Source: an uncultured Oscillospiraceae bacterium
GTDB lineage: Bacteria > Bacillota > Clostridia > Oscillospirales > Ruminococcaceae
Assembly: GCA_949737515.1 (NCBI GenBank)
Contig: CATJCP010000205.1
Span: 1 to 36,308, forward strand
Direction of reading: 5' to 3'
Length of the DNA: 36,308 nucleotides
Positions 9,648 to 19,406 of the stretch are shown here, piece by piece. The notes under the pieces were generated by a model. It was not told where the DNA came from. It searched no databases and saw only the letters and a list, made by a program, of their open reading frames with translations. How positions within the stretch are numbered: the first letter of the stretch is position 1; each line of letters starts with the position of its first letter. The translations under genes and the position numbers were made by a program.

Positions 9648-10612
9648 AACCCCTCCTCTCCGGCTTTTTTTGCAATGGTATTGGTCAGGAAGACCAATAC
9701 AAAGGAAACCACATTTCGGAATACATCAACTGCTGTTGCATAACTGTATTTCATCTTTTCAATGCCCAGCCGATAGACATAGGTGCTGATAACGTCCCCG
9801 ACACTGAGAACGCCGTCGTTGAGGAAATTAAAAATCTGGTCGAAATTATCCTCAATCAGTTTACCGGATCGCATGATAAGCATCATAACAATGATGGGCA
9901 TAATGGAGGGGATTGTAATATACCAGATGCGTTTCAGGCGTGTGCAGCCGTCGATGGTAGCAGCCTCGTACAGTCCTGTGTCGATTCCGGTGAGCGCTGC
10001 AATGTAGATCACAGAATCCCAGCCAACAGATTTCCAGATGCCTGTAAAGACCATTGTCCCCCGAAAGTAACGCGGATCGCCCAAAAAATAGACGGGATCC
10101 ATGCCAAAGGATTTGATAACAAAATTGATAGGGCCGGTTCCCGGTGAAAGAAGCTGCAAAAAGATGCCCGCTACTACCACCCAGGAAATAAAATGGGGCA
10201 TGTAGGTAAATGTCTGCACCAGCTTTTTGTACCTGACATTTTTGAGCTCGTTGATAACCAGCGCAAGGATAATAGGAGCGGGAAAGCCGAAGATCATTTT
10301 ATAGAAGCTCATAATCACAGTATTTCCCAGCACCGACCAAAAGCTGCGGTTGCCAAAGAGATAAATAAAATGTTCCAGACCTACCCAGTCGCTTCCAAGT
10401 ATCCCTTTTTTTACCTGGAAATCCTTGAAAGCAATCGTAATGCCGTAGAGCGGTATGTACCGGAAGATAATCAGGAAAAGAATACCTGGCAGCATAAGCA
10501 GGTAGAGCGACTTGTATTTGTTCCAATACCGCCCGCCTATCCGGTGGGCGCTCTTGCTGCCGGATGCTTTTACTGGCTTAACCGCTTTGGTTGGATTCAG
10601 CATAGGAATCAC
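9641..10612 (-). CDS. Sugar ABC transporter permease (LplB/YteP-like)
   Basis: YLLMLPGILFLIIFRYIPLYGITIAFKDFQ; EAATIDGCTRLKRIWYITIPSIMPIIVMM. Confidence 0.93.
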   Translation of the reverse strand: MIPMLNPTKAVKPVKASGSKSAHRIGGRYWNKYKSLYLLMLPGILFLIIFRYIPLYGITIAFKDFQVKKGILGSDWVGLEHFIYLFGNRSFWSVLGNTVIMSFYKMIFGFPAPIILALVINELKNVRYKKLVQTFTYMPHFISWVVVAGIFLQLLSPGTGPINFVIKSFGMDPVYFLGDPRYFRGTMVFTGIWKSVGWDSVIYIAALTGIDTGLYEAATIDGCTRLKRIWYITIPSIMPIIVMMLIMRSGKLIEDNFDQIFNFLNDGVLSVGDVISTYVYRLGIEKMKYSYATAVDVFRNVVSFVLVFLTNTIAKKAGEEGLW

Positions 10613-10791
10613 CTCCTCAATCGTTTATAAAGAACTGTTTCTATGTGGGATAAATGTTGGGGTTTTGTCAGGCCCCCAAAACCACCAGGTGGATTGTATG
10701 GCATCATTTTAACATTCCAATGGTCAAACCACAATCATCCTTTCGTCAGATAATAGCCCTAACTTCATATTATTATGGAAGTTTTATTCTT

Positions 10792-10819
10792 ATATAGTCA
10801 GAAAATTCAGATTTTATGG
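10792..10819. promoter_or_regulatory. Candidate operator, copy 1 (ATATAGTCA + CAGATTTTATGG), upstream of the first importer operon
   Basis: ATATAGTCA at 10792-10800 and CAGATTTTATGG at 10808-10819. The same two words recur at 16785-16819, the second one inverted. Confidence 0.35.
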
Positions 10820-10831
10820 CATTTTGACTAA

Positions 10832-10868
10832 AAAAACAGATGCCCCAAACTTTTTGGAGCATCTGTTT
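10832..10868 (-). terminator. Intrinsic terminator of the heparinase operon
   Basis: Minus strand: AAACAGATGCTCCAAA-AAG-TTTGGGGCATCTGTTTTTTT, hairpin plus T-tract, just after the CDS ending at 10889. Confidence 0.85.
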
Positions 10869-10888
10869 CAACTCAAGCGGCGTCCTGT

Positions 10889-12784
10889 TTAATTTCCAAA
10901 AAAGTCCAGATCAGGTATGATTTGGATACAGACTTTATGCTGGCTGGCCTTTTCTTTTACAGTAAAGTCAACCATAAACACATTATTTCCCGGCTGGGGG
11001 TTCTCCTCTTCTGAATGTACCTCCATATGTTCCGCGTCCAGCGAAACTGTTACTAGGGAGGGATCATAAACCAATTCTGCCCGCGCGTGTTCCCCTTCAA
11101 TAAATACCCTTCCGTCTTTCAAGATAATTTTAGATTTTGTCACAAAACGTCCGGTAAAGTCCACAGGCTGTCCCGCGGTGCAGGTATCGGTTACAGTCAG
11201 CTTCCCGTTTTCCTCAAACAACAGGCTTCTGTGGAGGGAAGAAAGATAGGGAAGCCCATATGCTTTTTCCATGTCAATTTCTATCCGGCGGCTTCCAGCT
11301 CCTTCTAACAATTCAAAGGATCCGCAGGCATATTCCGCCCCTGGTTTTTGGTATTCCCCGTCAATGATTGGGACGCTGTGCCCTCTGGAGCTGTTGCACA
11401 CCTTTGTGTACCTCTGCTGGAAATATTCCCTGGAATATTTCCCACGTCCAAGATCAATCAATAGGGAATCCCCATCTATATGGTAAATGATAGAGCCTAC
11501 ATCGTTATGGTTGTGGGGCTGCGCGTTATGTCCGCCCTTTGCGGCAAAACAGACGGTGTGCCCTTTCACAGTTTCGCTTGCGACAAACTGCTGCGCCACA
11601 GGCATCAGATACGAACGAACCGGATCAGGCGTATCCTGTTGAAAGTCAAAATGGCGCGCCCAATAAATATCGCGGTAGTCGGTACACCAGCGGTGGCTTC
11701 CTCCCTGCGCGCCTAAAACGTTGCAGGCATAATTCAGGTCAGGCAGTTTTACGGTGTCGTATTCGTTTTTCAGGAAGACCGCCAAACCCAGCCTGAAATT
11801 GATCTCCTTTGCGGAATCGGAAAAACTGACAACATGGTTTTGTGTCATATAAATTTTCTGTTGGAACTCGGCAACCCTCCGAACCTTGTCATAGGCAAAA
11901 AGATTGATCTCCCCATCTGTCCGGCGGCGAAGGGTTTCTGCAAAACCTGAGAAAAAGCTCATGCCATATCTCCAATAGGACGGCCCCTCCACACAGGCAC
12001 CGTCTTCGGAGAGCCCGCCCATATAGCCGTCCAGAGTGGCCAGCAGCCGCTGGATAATAGGCGTTAATACGCTGCTGTCCGCAATCAGATATAAAGCGGT
12101 CATTCCAATGGAACCGGCGCATACAGCAGACCAGTTGTTGGTTCCCTTCTCCCATTTCCAAAGCCCTGTCAAATCCAGATAGGGCGTAAGCACCCGCCGG
12201 TAACATTCTGTTCTGGCGCGGTATACAACCTGGGGAGCAAGCCGCTCTTCCAATAGGGTAGTGATCTCGCACAATGCAAACGACGTTTCACACGCAAACA
12301 GGTCAAGCTGATGCACATGGGCATAAGAGCTGTTGTCGATCAGCCCCTTTTCATTGTAGCGGACTTTGGGCACACGAACATCGGTGCCTTTGGGAACCAG
12401 GTGCGCCGGGGCAGACCAGGTATATTCGTCGCAGATTGCCCAGATAATGTTTTCCAGCTCCGTTAAATATTCGTCCCTTTCAGGATAGAGCATGGACAGC
12501 ATTGCAAAGGCGTTCAGGCGGTAACGGTGGTTGCTGTATTCCGCTTCTGTCTCTCCCCGCGCCCCATTCTCATCGTATTGGCGGAAATTGGAATACCGTA
12601 TGGCGGGAATAGGTTTTCCCACCCACTCTTTTCCAGCCTGTTCCAACAGGCTGAGAGTTTTCGCAAAATGAGGGCTGCTGCGGATATGGGCAACATCCTC
12701 CTCACTTAACTTTGGGCTGAAGGGTTTTCCCTCTCCCTTTTGCAGCGCGTTGTAAATTGTAATCGTATCGTATTGAAACAGCAT
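10889..12784 (-). CDS. Heparinase II/III-family polysaccharide/oligosaccharide lyase
   Basis: FAAKGGHNAQPHNHNDVGSIIYHIDGDSLLIDLGRGKYSREYF is the characteristic heparinase II/III C-terminal motif. N-terminal alpha/alpha barrel; no signal peptide apparent. Confidence 0.87.
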   Translation of the reverse strand: MLFQYDTITIYNALQKGEGKPFSPKLSEEDVAHIRSSPHFAKTLSLLEQAGKEWVGKPIPAIRYSNFRQYDENGARGETEAEYSNHRYRLNAFAMLSMLYPERDEYLTELENIIWAICDEYTWSAPAHLVPKGTDVRVPKVRYNEKGLIDNSSYAHVHQLDLFACETSFALCEITTLLEERLAPQVVYRARTECYRRVLTPYLDLTGLWKWEKGTNNWSAVCAGSIGMTALYLIADSSVLTPIIQRLLATLDGYMGGLSEDGACVEGPSYWRYGMSFFSGFAETLRRRTDGEINLFAYDKVRRVAEFQQKIYMTQNHVVSFSDSAKEINFRLGLAVFLKNEYDTVKLPDLNYACNVLGAQGGSHRWCTDYRDIYWARHFDFQQDTPDPVRSYLMPVAQQFVASETVKGHTVCFAAKGGHNAQPHNHNDVGSIIYHIDGDSLLIDLGRGKYSREYFQQRYTKVCNSSRGHSVPIIDGEYQKPGAEYACGSFELLEGAGSRRIEIDMEKAYGLPYLSSLHRSLLFEENGKLTVTDTCTAGQPVDFTGRFVTKSKIILKDGRVFIEGEHARAELVYDPSLVTVSLDAEHMEVHSEEENPQPGNNVFMVDFTVKEKASQHKVCIQIIPDLDFFGN

Positions 12785-12805
12785 TTTCTCTCCTCCTTAA
12801 TGAAA

Positions 12806-13747
12806 TCATCCTTTAATTGAGCCGATCATCACGCCTTTTACAAAGTATTTTTGAATAAAGGGATAAAAGCACAGAATCGGGACTGAGGAAACAACAATAA
12901 GGCAGTATTTTAGAAGATTGAACAGCTTGCGCATCTCCTCTGCGGCATCGGGGTCAGGGTCTACCACATTGCTGGCAAGAAGTATCTCCTGCAAAAAAAT
13001 CTGCAAAGGATAGAGTTTTCTATCGTTCAGATACAGGAAAGCGTCAAAGTAGGCATTCCAATGCCCTACCGCATAGTATAGCGTAATAACTGCCAGCACT
13101 GCTTTGGAAAGCGGCAGCAGGATAGAGAAGAAATATTTCGCATCACTGCATCCGTCAATACGCGCCGCCTCCAGCAGTTCCTCTGGTATATTGCGGAAAA
13201 AAGTACGGGTTATAATCAGGTTCTGCACGCCTATTGCCCCTGGAATTATCATAACCAGCCGCGTGTTGAGCAGATGGTACTTCCCCATAATGATAAAGTT
13301 AGGCACCATACCTGCGCCAAACATCATGGTAAAGGTAAACATGAACATAATACTATTCATAAAAGGGACGTTTTTTCTGGACAGGGCATAGGCGGCCATA
13401 GCGGTCATCGCCACATTGACCATGGTTCCTGCCACAGTATAGAAAATCGTATTGGCATAGCCGGTCAGGATACTTTTATTGGAAAAAACCGCCTGATATC
13501 CTTCTAAAGAGAAGCCAACAGGCCAGATAATCACCTTTCCGGCAGAAACCGCCGCAGGATCAGAAAAAGATGCGGCAACAATGTGCATCAAGGGAAAAAT
13601 AATAGATATCGTTATAACCGCTGTCAAAATATTGATAATGGTATAAAATATCTGATCCTCTGTTGACAGATGAATCTTTTTCCTAGTGGATTGTCGAACG
13701 GACACATCCTGTGTCTGCATACTGGAACCCCCTTTTCTTTTGTACAC
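12806..13747 (-). CDS. Carbohydrate ABC transporter permease (LplC-like)
   Basis: EELLEAARIDGCSDAKYFFSILLPLSKAVLAVI; C-terminal FIQKYFVKGVMIGSIKG. Confidence 0.93.
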   Translation of the reverse strand: MYKRKGGSSMQTQDVSVRQSTRKKIHLSTEDQIFYTIINILTAVITISIIFPLMHIVAASFSDPAAVSAGKVIIWPVGFSLEGYQAVFSNKSILTGYANTIFYTVAGTMVNVAMTAMAAYALSRKNVPFMNSIMFMFTFTMMFGAGMVPNFIIMGKYHLLNTRLVMIIPGAIGVQNLIITRTFFRNIPEELLEAARIDGCSDAKYFFSILLPLSKAVLAVITLYYAVGHWNAYFDAFLYLNDRKLYPLQIFLQEILLASNVVDPDPDAAEEMRKLFNLLKYCLIVVSSVPILCFYPFIQKYFVKGVMIGSIKG

Positions 13748-13775
13748 TCAGATGTTGCATCGGTTGGCTTCCCTT

Positions 13776-14699
13776 TTACCACAAGCTGGTTTCTCCAACC
13801 TTATTGGAAATGTAATTGACCAGCGTTATCATCATCAGGTTGACAACTGAATTAAATAGACCGATTGCGGCGCCATAGGAGAAGTTGGCGTTTCCAGCCC
13901 CAAGCCCCACCTTATATACATAGGTGGAAATAACCTCGGAAGCATTCAGGTTCAGATTGTTCTGCATCAGGTAGGCTTTTTCAAAGCCGACAGACATGAT
14001 ATTTCCAGATCGCAGAATCAGCATAATGACAATAGTGGGAACGATAGCGGGAAAGTCAACATGGATCACCCTTTTAAAACGGCTGGCCCCGTCGATTTCC
14101 GCTGCTTCATGAAGCTCCTGATCCACATTGGAAAGAGCGGCGATGTAGACAATCGTACCCCAGCCCATTCCCTGCCATACCCCTGACCACACATATAGAT
14201 GCGCGAAGGCCTTTGCGCTTCCAAACAGATCCGGGGCAGTAGAACCGGTCAAAAATTGATACAGTATCCCAAACAAACCAATAACCGGATTAAACACCTG
14301 TCTCAATATGCTGACCATGACAACAACAGCAATAAAATGGGGAATATAAGTAATCATCTGTACCACCTTGCGGTATTTTGCACTGCGAAGCGCATTAAGG
14401 CAAAGCGCCAGCAGGACTGGCATAGGAAATCCGGCAATCAGAGAATAGAAGGAAAGAGTAATTGTGTTTTTAATCACCCGCTCGAACTGGTAAGAGGTAA
14501 AAAACTGGGTAAAATTTTGGAAGCCAACCCATGGGCTTCCTGCAATGCCCTTGACAGGGTCAAATTTCTTAAAAGCAATTTGTATCCCATACATCGGCAC
14601 ATATTTAAACATGATGAGGTAGATAAAGGGAAGCAGGATAAACAGGTATAATTGCCAATTCTGCACGATCCTTTTTTGCAAATCGTTTTTATCCTTCAA
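13776..14699 (-). CDS. Sugar ABC transporter permease (LplB-like)
   Basis: LFILLPFIYLIMFKYVPMYGIQIAFKKFDPVKGI; ELHEAAEIDGASRFKRVIHVDFPAIVPTIVIMLIL. Confidence 0.93.
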   Translation of the reverse strand: MKDKNDLQKRIVQNWQLYLFILLPFIYLIMFKYVPMYGIQIAFKKFDPVKGIAGSPWVGFQNFTQFFTSYQFERVIKNTITLSFYSLIAGFPMPVLLALCLNALRSAKYRKVVQMITYIPHFIAVVVMVSILRQVFNPVIGLFGILYQFLTGSTAPDLFGSAKAFAHLYVWSGVWQGMGWGTIVYIAALSNVDQELHEAAEIDGASRFKRVIHVDFPAIVPTIVIMLILRSGNIMSVGFEKAYLMQNNLNLNASEVISTYVYKVGLGAGNANFSYGAAIGLFNSVVNLMMITLVNYISNKVGETSLW

Positions 14700-14729
14700 T
14701 GAATTTCACTCCTTTTATCCAGATACACA

Positions 14730-14768
14730 TCAGGCGCGGAACGGGGAAGCTCCCGCCCCGCGCCCTGA
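14730..14768 (-). other. Intra-operonic GC-rich stem-loop 3' of the solute-binding-protein gene
   Basis: TCAGGCGCGGAACGGGGAAGCTCCCGCCCCGCGCCCTGA forms an imperfect long hairpin. Confidence 0.6.
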
Positions 14769-14809
14769 TTATCCTTAATCTGATATCTGATATCTGCTGA
14801 GAGGGCTTA

Positions 14810-16588
14810 TTATCTGCCATTGGTGCGGTCGAGGGCAGCCTGGGAAACCTCCAAATATTTTGCAAGCCCAATGGATTCCAGATTGGCAATATATTTGTCC
14901 CAGTCCTTCTCAATGTCCATATCTCCGGTGATAAAACGGGCAAAGCTCTCGTTTACATAGGTTTTCAAGTTGGCGCGTATTTCAGATATTTGCTCCATCT
15001 CCTCAGTGGTGTACTTTATCCCCAAAATCGGCTCCTTGGGCAGAAACTCCTCATAGAAGGACGGGCTGTAAGAGAAGTCGTCAGAGGAGGTCAGATTGGT
15101 TGCACCCTGCCAGCCGCCAGCCATTTCCACAATCATAATGCCAGGATTGCGGAACTGCCAGTGTACATTCTGCACCTTGCCCCATGCCTTGAAAAAGCCT
15201 TCAGTTGTATATTTTACGGGAATGCCGTCTTTCAGCCCGCCGTTTTCCACTGGCCCCCAGTTTACCCCTTCAAAGCCGTAGCGGGAGATCAGCGCCTCTT
15301 CTGGCGTCATCATAGCGTCGGCCAGCATAAAGGCAGCCTCAGGGGTTTTGCAGTCCCTGGTGATTAACCACATGGGAGAGGCTTTTGGCGGCTTATAAGT
15401 AGTAATCCGCAGTCCGTCCGGCCCCTCCACAGGGGCCATGCCTCTGTATTCATTATTTCTGTCATCTCCCACCGTGGAACGGAAGGTCGCGGAGGAACCT
15501 CCAGCCAAAACCATCCCCACCGTGGACTCATCCCCTGACCCGCACATGGAGAACAACTGGTCGCCGTCAATGGAGAACGAAAGGGGAGACAGGAGTTCCT
15601 CGCGGCAGAGCTTGTTCATATACCGCAGCCCCTCGCGCCAGCCCTCAGTATTATAGGCAACGCTCAGCTTTCCATCTGTCTGAATCAAACGGTAATCGGT
15701 ATCATTGTATACGAAAGCGTTCATCAACCATTGGCAGATATCTTTGGAAAGGTCTGCACAGCCGAGTATGGGCATTTCATCTGCCTTGCCATTCCCGTTG
15801 GCATCCATTTCCTTAAACGCTTTGAGTACCTGGTACAGTTCCTCTGTTGTTGTCGGATACCGTGTCACCATCTCCTTTGACCAGGGCAGGGATGGGTCTG
15901 AATCACTCCAGCCTATCTTGTGCAGCCATTTTTCATTGATATAAGGCCGATGGGGATAGAGCGCAGCACCCTCCTCATTGTACTTTGGAACATAATACAG
16001 CCTTCCGTTTGCCGATTCCACCAGTTTTTTCAGTCCTTCCCACTTGACAATGGTGGCCGGGGCGTACTCCTTCATATGGACAGCAAGATTCTCGTAATAG
16101 TCTGTCAGATCCATAATGATCCCACTCTGTCCATAATTGAGTATAGTAGTATCATCCAGGCGGTCAAAGCCCATGAGTACGTCGGGCAGCTGGCCGTTAG
16201 ACGCTATGATAACGCTCAGCTTTTGTTCTGCATCCTTTGAGGGGTAAAGTTCAAATTCACAGTTGATGTTGCCAATCTCCTGGTAGTGCCTGGTCAGGTC
16301 GTTGTCCACATAATCGCTGACATTGGCATTCTGTGCTGCTCCTATCTTTAAGGTAATAGGCTCTTTACAGATGGGATAAACGCCGGGAGGATTCAGGTTA
16401 GGATCCTGCAAGCCGGTTTCCGGGGCAGAAGCTGCCGCGGAAGCGCTCTGTGTATTGGACTTGGGTGAAGATGTACCGGAAGGCTTCTGGGAGGATTGCT
16501 GAGAAGCGGAAGACGAAGCAGATGAACAAGCGGTAAGCATCATAAAGAAAGAGGTCAGGATACACATGGCACGGATATTCTTTTTCAC
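14810..16588 (-). CDS. Extracellular solute-binding lipoprotein, oligosaccharide ABC transporter (LplA-like)
   Basis: Lipobox-like FFMMLTACSSASS with Ser/Ala linker; body with DVLMGFDRLDDTTILNYGQSGIIMDLTDYYE and NEKWLHKIGWS. Confidence 0.9.
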   Translation of the reverse strand: MKKNIRAMCILTSFFMMLTACSSASSSASQQSSQKPSGTSSPKSNTQSASAAASAPETGLQDPNLNPPGVYPICKEPITLKIGAAQNANVSDYVDNDLTRHYQEIGNINCEFELYPSKDAEQKLSVIIASNGQLPDVLMGFDRLDDTTILNYGQSGIIMDLTDYYENLAVHMKEYAPATIVKWEGLKKLVESANGRLYYVPKYNEEGAALYPHRPYINEKWLHKIGWSDSDPSLPWSKEMVTRYPTTTEELYQVLKAFKEMDANGNGKADEMPILGCADLSKDICQWLMNAFVYNDTDYRLIQTDGKLSVAYNTEGWREGLRYMNKLCREELLSPLSFSIDGDQLFSMCGSGDESTVGMVLAGGSSATFRSTVGDDRNNEYRGMAPVEGPDGLRITTYKPPKASPMWLITRDCKTPEAAFMLADAMMTPEEALISRYGFEGVNWGPVENGGLKDGIPVKYTTEGFFKAWGKVQNVHWQFRNPGIMIVEMAGGWQGATNLTSSDDFSYSPSFYEEFLPKEPILGIKYTTEEMEQISEIRANLKTYVNESFARFITGDMDIEKDWDKYIANLESIGLAKYLEVSQAALDRTNGR

Positions 16589-16784
16589 AAGTCATACTTC
16601 CTTTCTTAAAATCAAATCGTAAAGGATATATACATTCTTAAGATTTATAGTTATCCGACGCATGATGCTGTCGAGTAACTTATAAAGGATTCCCTCCTCC
16701 CTTCGTACATATTTTGTACACGAATTTCTCTTTTTGTTTACATTATCACATTATTGCCTATAAATAAATCGGTAATTTATTTAG

Positions 16785-16819
16785 ATATAGTCAAAATTAC
16801 GGTTTTTCCATAAAATCTG
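16785..16819. promoter_or_regulatory. Candidate operator, copy 2 (ATATAGTCA + CCATAAAATCTG), upstream of the second importer operon
   Basis: ATATAGTCA at 16785-16793 and CCATAAAATCTG at 16808-16819, the latter being the reverse complement of the 12-mer at 10808-10819. Confidence 0.35.
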
Positions 16820-16975
16820 TTATATGGACGATTCTTAAAAAATGGATGATTGCATATTTTTTTCGTTGTAGTAAAATGATTTTAGTATCTTTTGCCCAAC
16901 CATACAGGCTGCTTTCCAATCTATTAGTAGAAGGGAACACTTTTAGGGAATTTGGAGCCAGGGAGCAATATGGCG

Positions 16976-17017
16976 CAAAAAGTCCTGTCCCTGGCTGAAA
17001 CAATACCAGGGACAGGA
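16976..17017 (-). terminator. Intrinsic terminator of the downstream-most AraC-type regulator gene
   Basis: Minus strand: TCCTGTCCCTGG...CCAGGGACAGGACTTTTTG, 12-bp stem plus T-tract just past the stop at 17038. Confidence 0.85.
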
Positions 17018-17037
17018 TAAACCAGTTCTAAGCTGCC

Positions 17038-19200
17038 CTATTTTTTGAGGGATTTTTTATATTCTCCCGGGGTCATCCCAAGATGTTTTTTAAACACCTT
17101 TATGTAAGTGTTATCGCTGGCAAAGCCGCATTTCTGAGCGGCAGCCCCCACAGAATCCCCCTGAATCAAATACTCAACGCTTTTGTCAACACGAACTTGA
17201 TTGATATAGGTAAGAAGCCCGACGCCGGTACAATCCTTAAAAAAATTAGAAAGATAGGTTGGATTTAGGGCAAATTCGTAAGCAATCCCTGATACGCTTA
17301 AATTGCTGTCGTGGTAATGGTTCTTTACAAACTCTACAATCTGGTTATATAAGGAAGAGGATTTTCCCGGATTAGCGGTATAAATAAGCTCACAAGTTCT
17401 TTCAACAATATCAACAAGCTCTTTTTGCAGCGATTCCACATTGGCGGTAGAACCGGAATGGATAACCTTGGTAAGCTGCATAAACAGTTCATTTTTATTG
17501 GGGATGTCGCTTTCCTCTATTGCACGGGTCAAAACAGCAATAACGTTTGTAAGCCAAAGGCGAAACATCAGGCTGGAAGCGGGAACGCCGTTAAAACACT
17601 CGTTAAAAAGCTGGTTAAGATATTCCACAGCATCGGTACAGTCTCCAATCTTAATTGCATGGATGAGAGGAGCCTCCAGCTTGCTGTGAAAATATGGCAT
17701 GGTATTGGGCCTTTTACATTCTTCAAGCGTCATAACCCTTGCGCTTTCTGTCAGGCTGCAATAGCGCATCATATCCAAGGCATCCTGATAGGCTTTGGCT
17801 GCCTGTGAAAGTCCCTCAAAGATTTCTCCTGCTGTGATAAAGCAGTCCAATGCGTACCGTTCCATCAGGTCATGGTGCAGCATGGTCAATTTATCTTTCA
17901 ATTCGGATCCAGGCAGTAGCTGAATGGGAAGCATACAGCAAAAACAGGCGTTTATTTTAGTCATCATGTTCAGCCGGTTCTTTCCAAAAACACGTTCTAC
18001 CCCTTCTGCAATCAGATATTCCAAGGTTTGGCTGGTCTGTGGTTGGATGGTCATCTGGCGAACCATTAGCAGAACTACTATATAGGAGCTCTCTCCATCC
18101 ATACCAAGGGCTATACTATCCTTCTGCAACTGGTCGGAGGTTGTATAGCTGGCAGTGAGCAGCCTCCATAAAAATAAGGAACGGAATTCATTCTGTTTAT
18201 TTTCCAAATCGTTTTCCAGCTTTGCCTGCCGCTGCTCCGCACGCTGAATTGTATTATGTATCTGGATGTACTCCCGATAGCGCAGGCTCTCCTCCCCCTT
18301 TCCAGAAAGAAGGGCCTTTAAAGGACGATAGTTTATTACAGACAGCCAGATTGCCGCGCCGGCTCCCAGAATAGCGCACAGGATAAGCATACAACGGCTG
18401 ATAAAGATGACAGAATGTCTGGACTCCCCTGATGGAGACGGATTATAGATATACTGCCAGCCTGTTTTGGGCGAGACGATCTGATATAGCCCATCCTGTT
18501 CCATATCCAAGGGATATTCGGGACTTAAATCAATCAGGGTCCGCCCATCTGCAATGATTTTAAAATTTTCATGGAACGTTTCCTGAAGCTCGCCCTCTAT
18601 ACGTCCAATATCAAGGAATACAACCAGCGTTGCCTTTGAGGCGGAAAAAAACTCATCCCGCAGCGCCGCAATATAAACCATCTGATTGGCAGATTCCTTG
18701 GCTGGAAGCCATACATAGCCTGTAAAGTCCTGTGCTTTCATCAAGGAAAGCCATGCTTCAACCGTATAGTTTTCCTGTTGATGCCTTTTATCAAACAAAT
18801 CCTCAGGGGACATGTAAGTTGTCGGCGTCATGACAAATTCCCCATTCTGAAAAAATATATAGAAATATTCAATGTACTTCGTATAGGTTTGCAGAGAAGA
18901 CAGATCGTTCCTTGTTTGGGAAAGCTTATAGTAAAAAGAAGGGACGCTTTGAATTGTTTTGGATTCAAGCGCAAGGATATTGCTGTTGCGGGCTATATTG
19001 GAAAACAGGTTGTCTACCTCAGTTAAACTTGCATCAACATGCTGCATCATTTGAAACAGCTTTGCATGGAGATACTCGTCCGTCTGTTTTTCCAATGCGC
19101 TACTCATACTATACGCAAGTATGGAGTAAACCGTAAGAGGCACCATCAAAATAAGCAAATAGGTTATAACCCAAAAGCCAAAAATACGTTTTTTCCACAT
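17038..19200 (-). CDS. AraC-family transcriptional regulator with N-terminal membrane-anchored sensor domain
   Basis: Start MWKKRIFGFWVITYLLILMVPLTVYSI, with AGGAGGG upstream, preferred over the 19326 ORF start. C-terminal HTH: GIAYEFALNPTYLSNFFKDCTGVGLLTYINQVRVDKSVEYL...CGFASDNTYIKVFKKHLGMTPGEYK. Confidence 0.9.
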   Translation of the reverse strand: MWKKRIFGFWVITYLLILMVPLTVYSILAYSMSSALEKQTDEYLHAKLFQMMQHVDASLTEVDNLFSNIARNSNILALESKTIQSVPSFYYKLSQTRNDLSSLQTYTKYIEYFYIFFQNGEFVMTPTTYMSPEDLFDKRHQQENYTVEAWLSLMKAQDFTGYVWLPAKESANQMVYIAALRDEFFSASKATLVVFLDIGRIEGELQETFHENFKIIADGRTLIDLSPEYPLDMEQDGLYQIVSPKTGWQYIYNPSPSGESRHSVIFISRCMLILCAILGAGAAIWLSVINYRPLKALLSGKGEESLRYREYIQIHNTIQRAEQRQAKLENDLENKQNEFRSLFLWRLLTASYTTSDQLQKDSIALGMDGESSYIVVLLMVRQMTIQPQTSQTLEYLIAEGVERVFGKNRLNMMTKINACFCCMLPIQLLPGSELKDKLTMLHHDLMERYALDCFITAGEIFEGLSQAAKAYQDALDMMRYCSLTESARVMTLEECKRPNTMPYFHSKLEAPLIHAIKIGDCTDAVEYLNQLFNECFNGVPASSLMFRLWLTNVIAVLTRAIEESDIPNKNELFMQLTKVIHSGSTANVESLQKELVDIVERTCELIYTANPGKSSSLYNQIVEFVKNHYHDSNLSVSGIAYEFALNPTYLSNFFKDCTGVGLLTYINQVRVDKSVEYLIQGDSVGAAAQKCGFASDNTYIKVFKKHLGMTPGEYKKSLKK

Positions 19201-19406
19201 AAAAAGAGCCCTCCTATGTGTACCAGTATAGCATATTGCCGAATTCTGCGCAACAGACAGAGAAACTACCCAACCCTCCATACAATTCAGAATGGAGATA
19301 TATATTAAAGCGAAAACCCATTTCAATTTGAAAGGAGTAGGTGTAAAAATTACATTTCATTTATCCCATCTTAATATCATTTATGTCAGAAAGAAGGGAA
19401 GCCATC

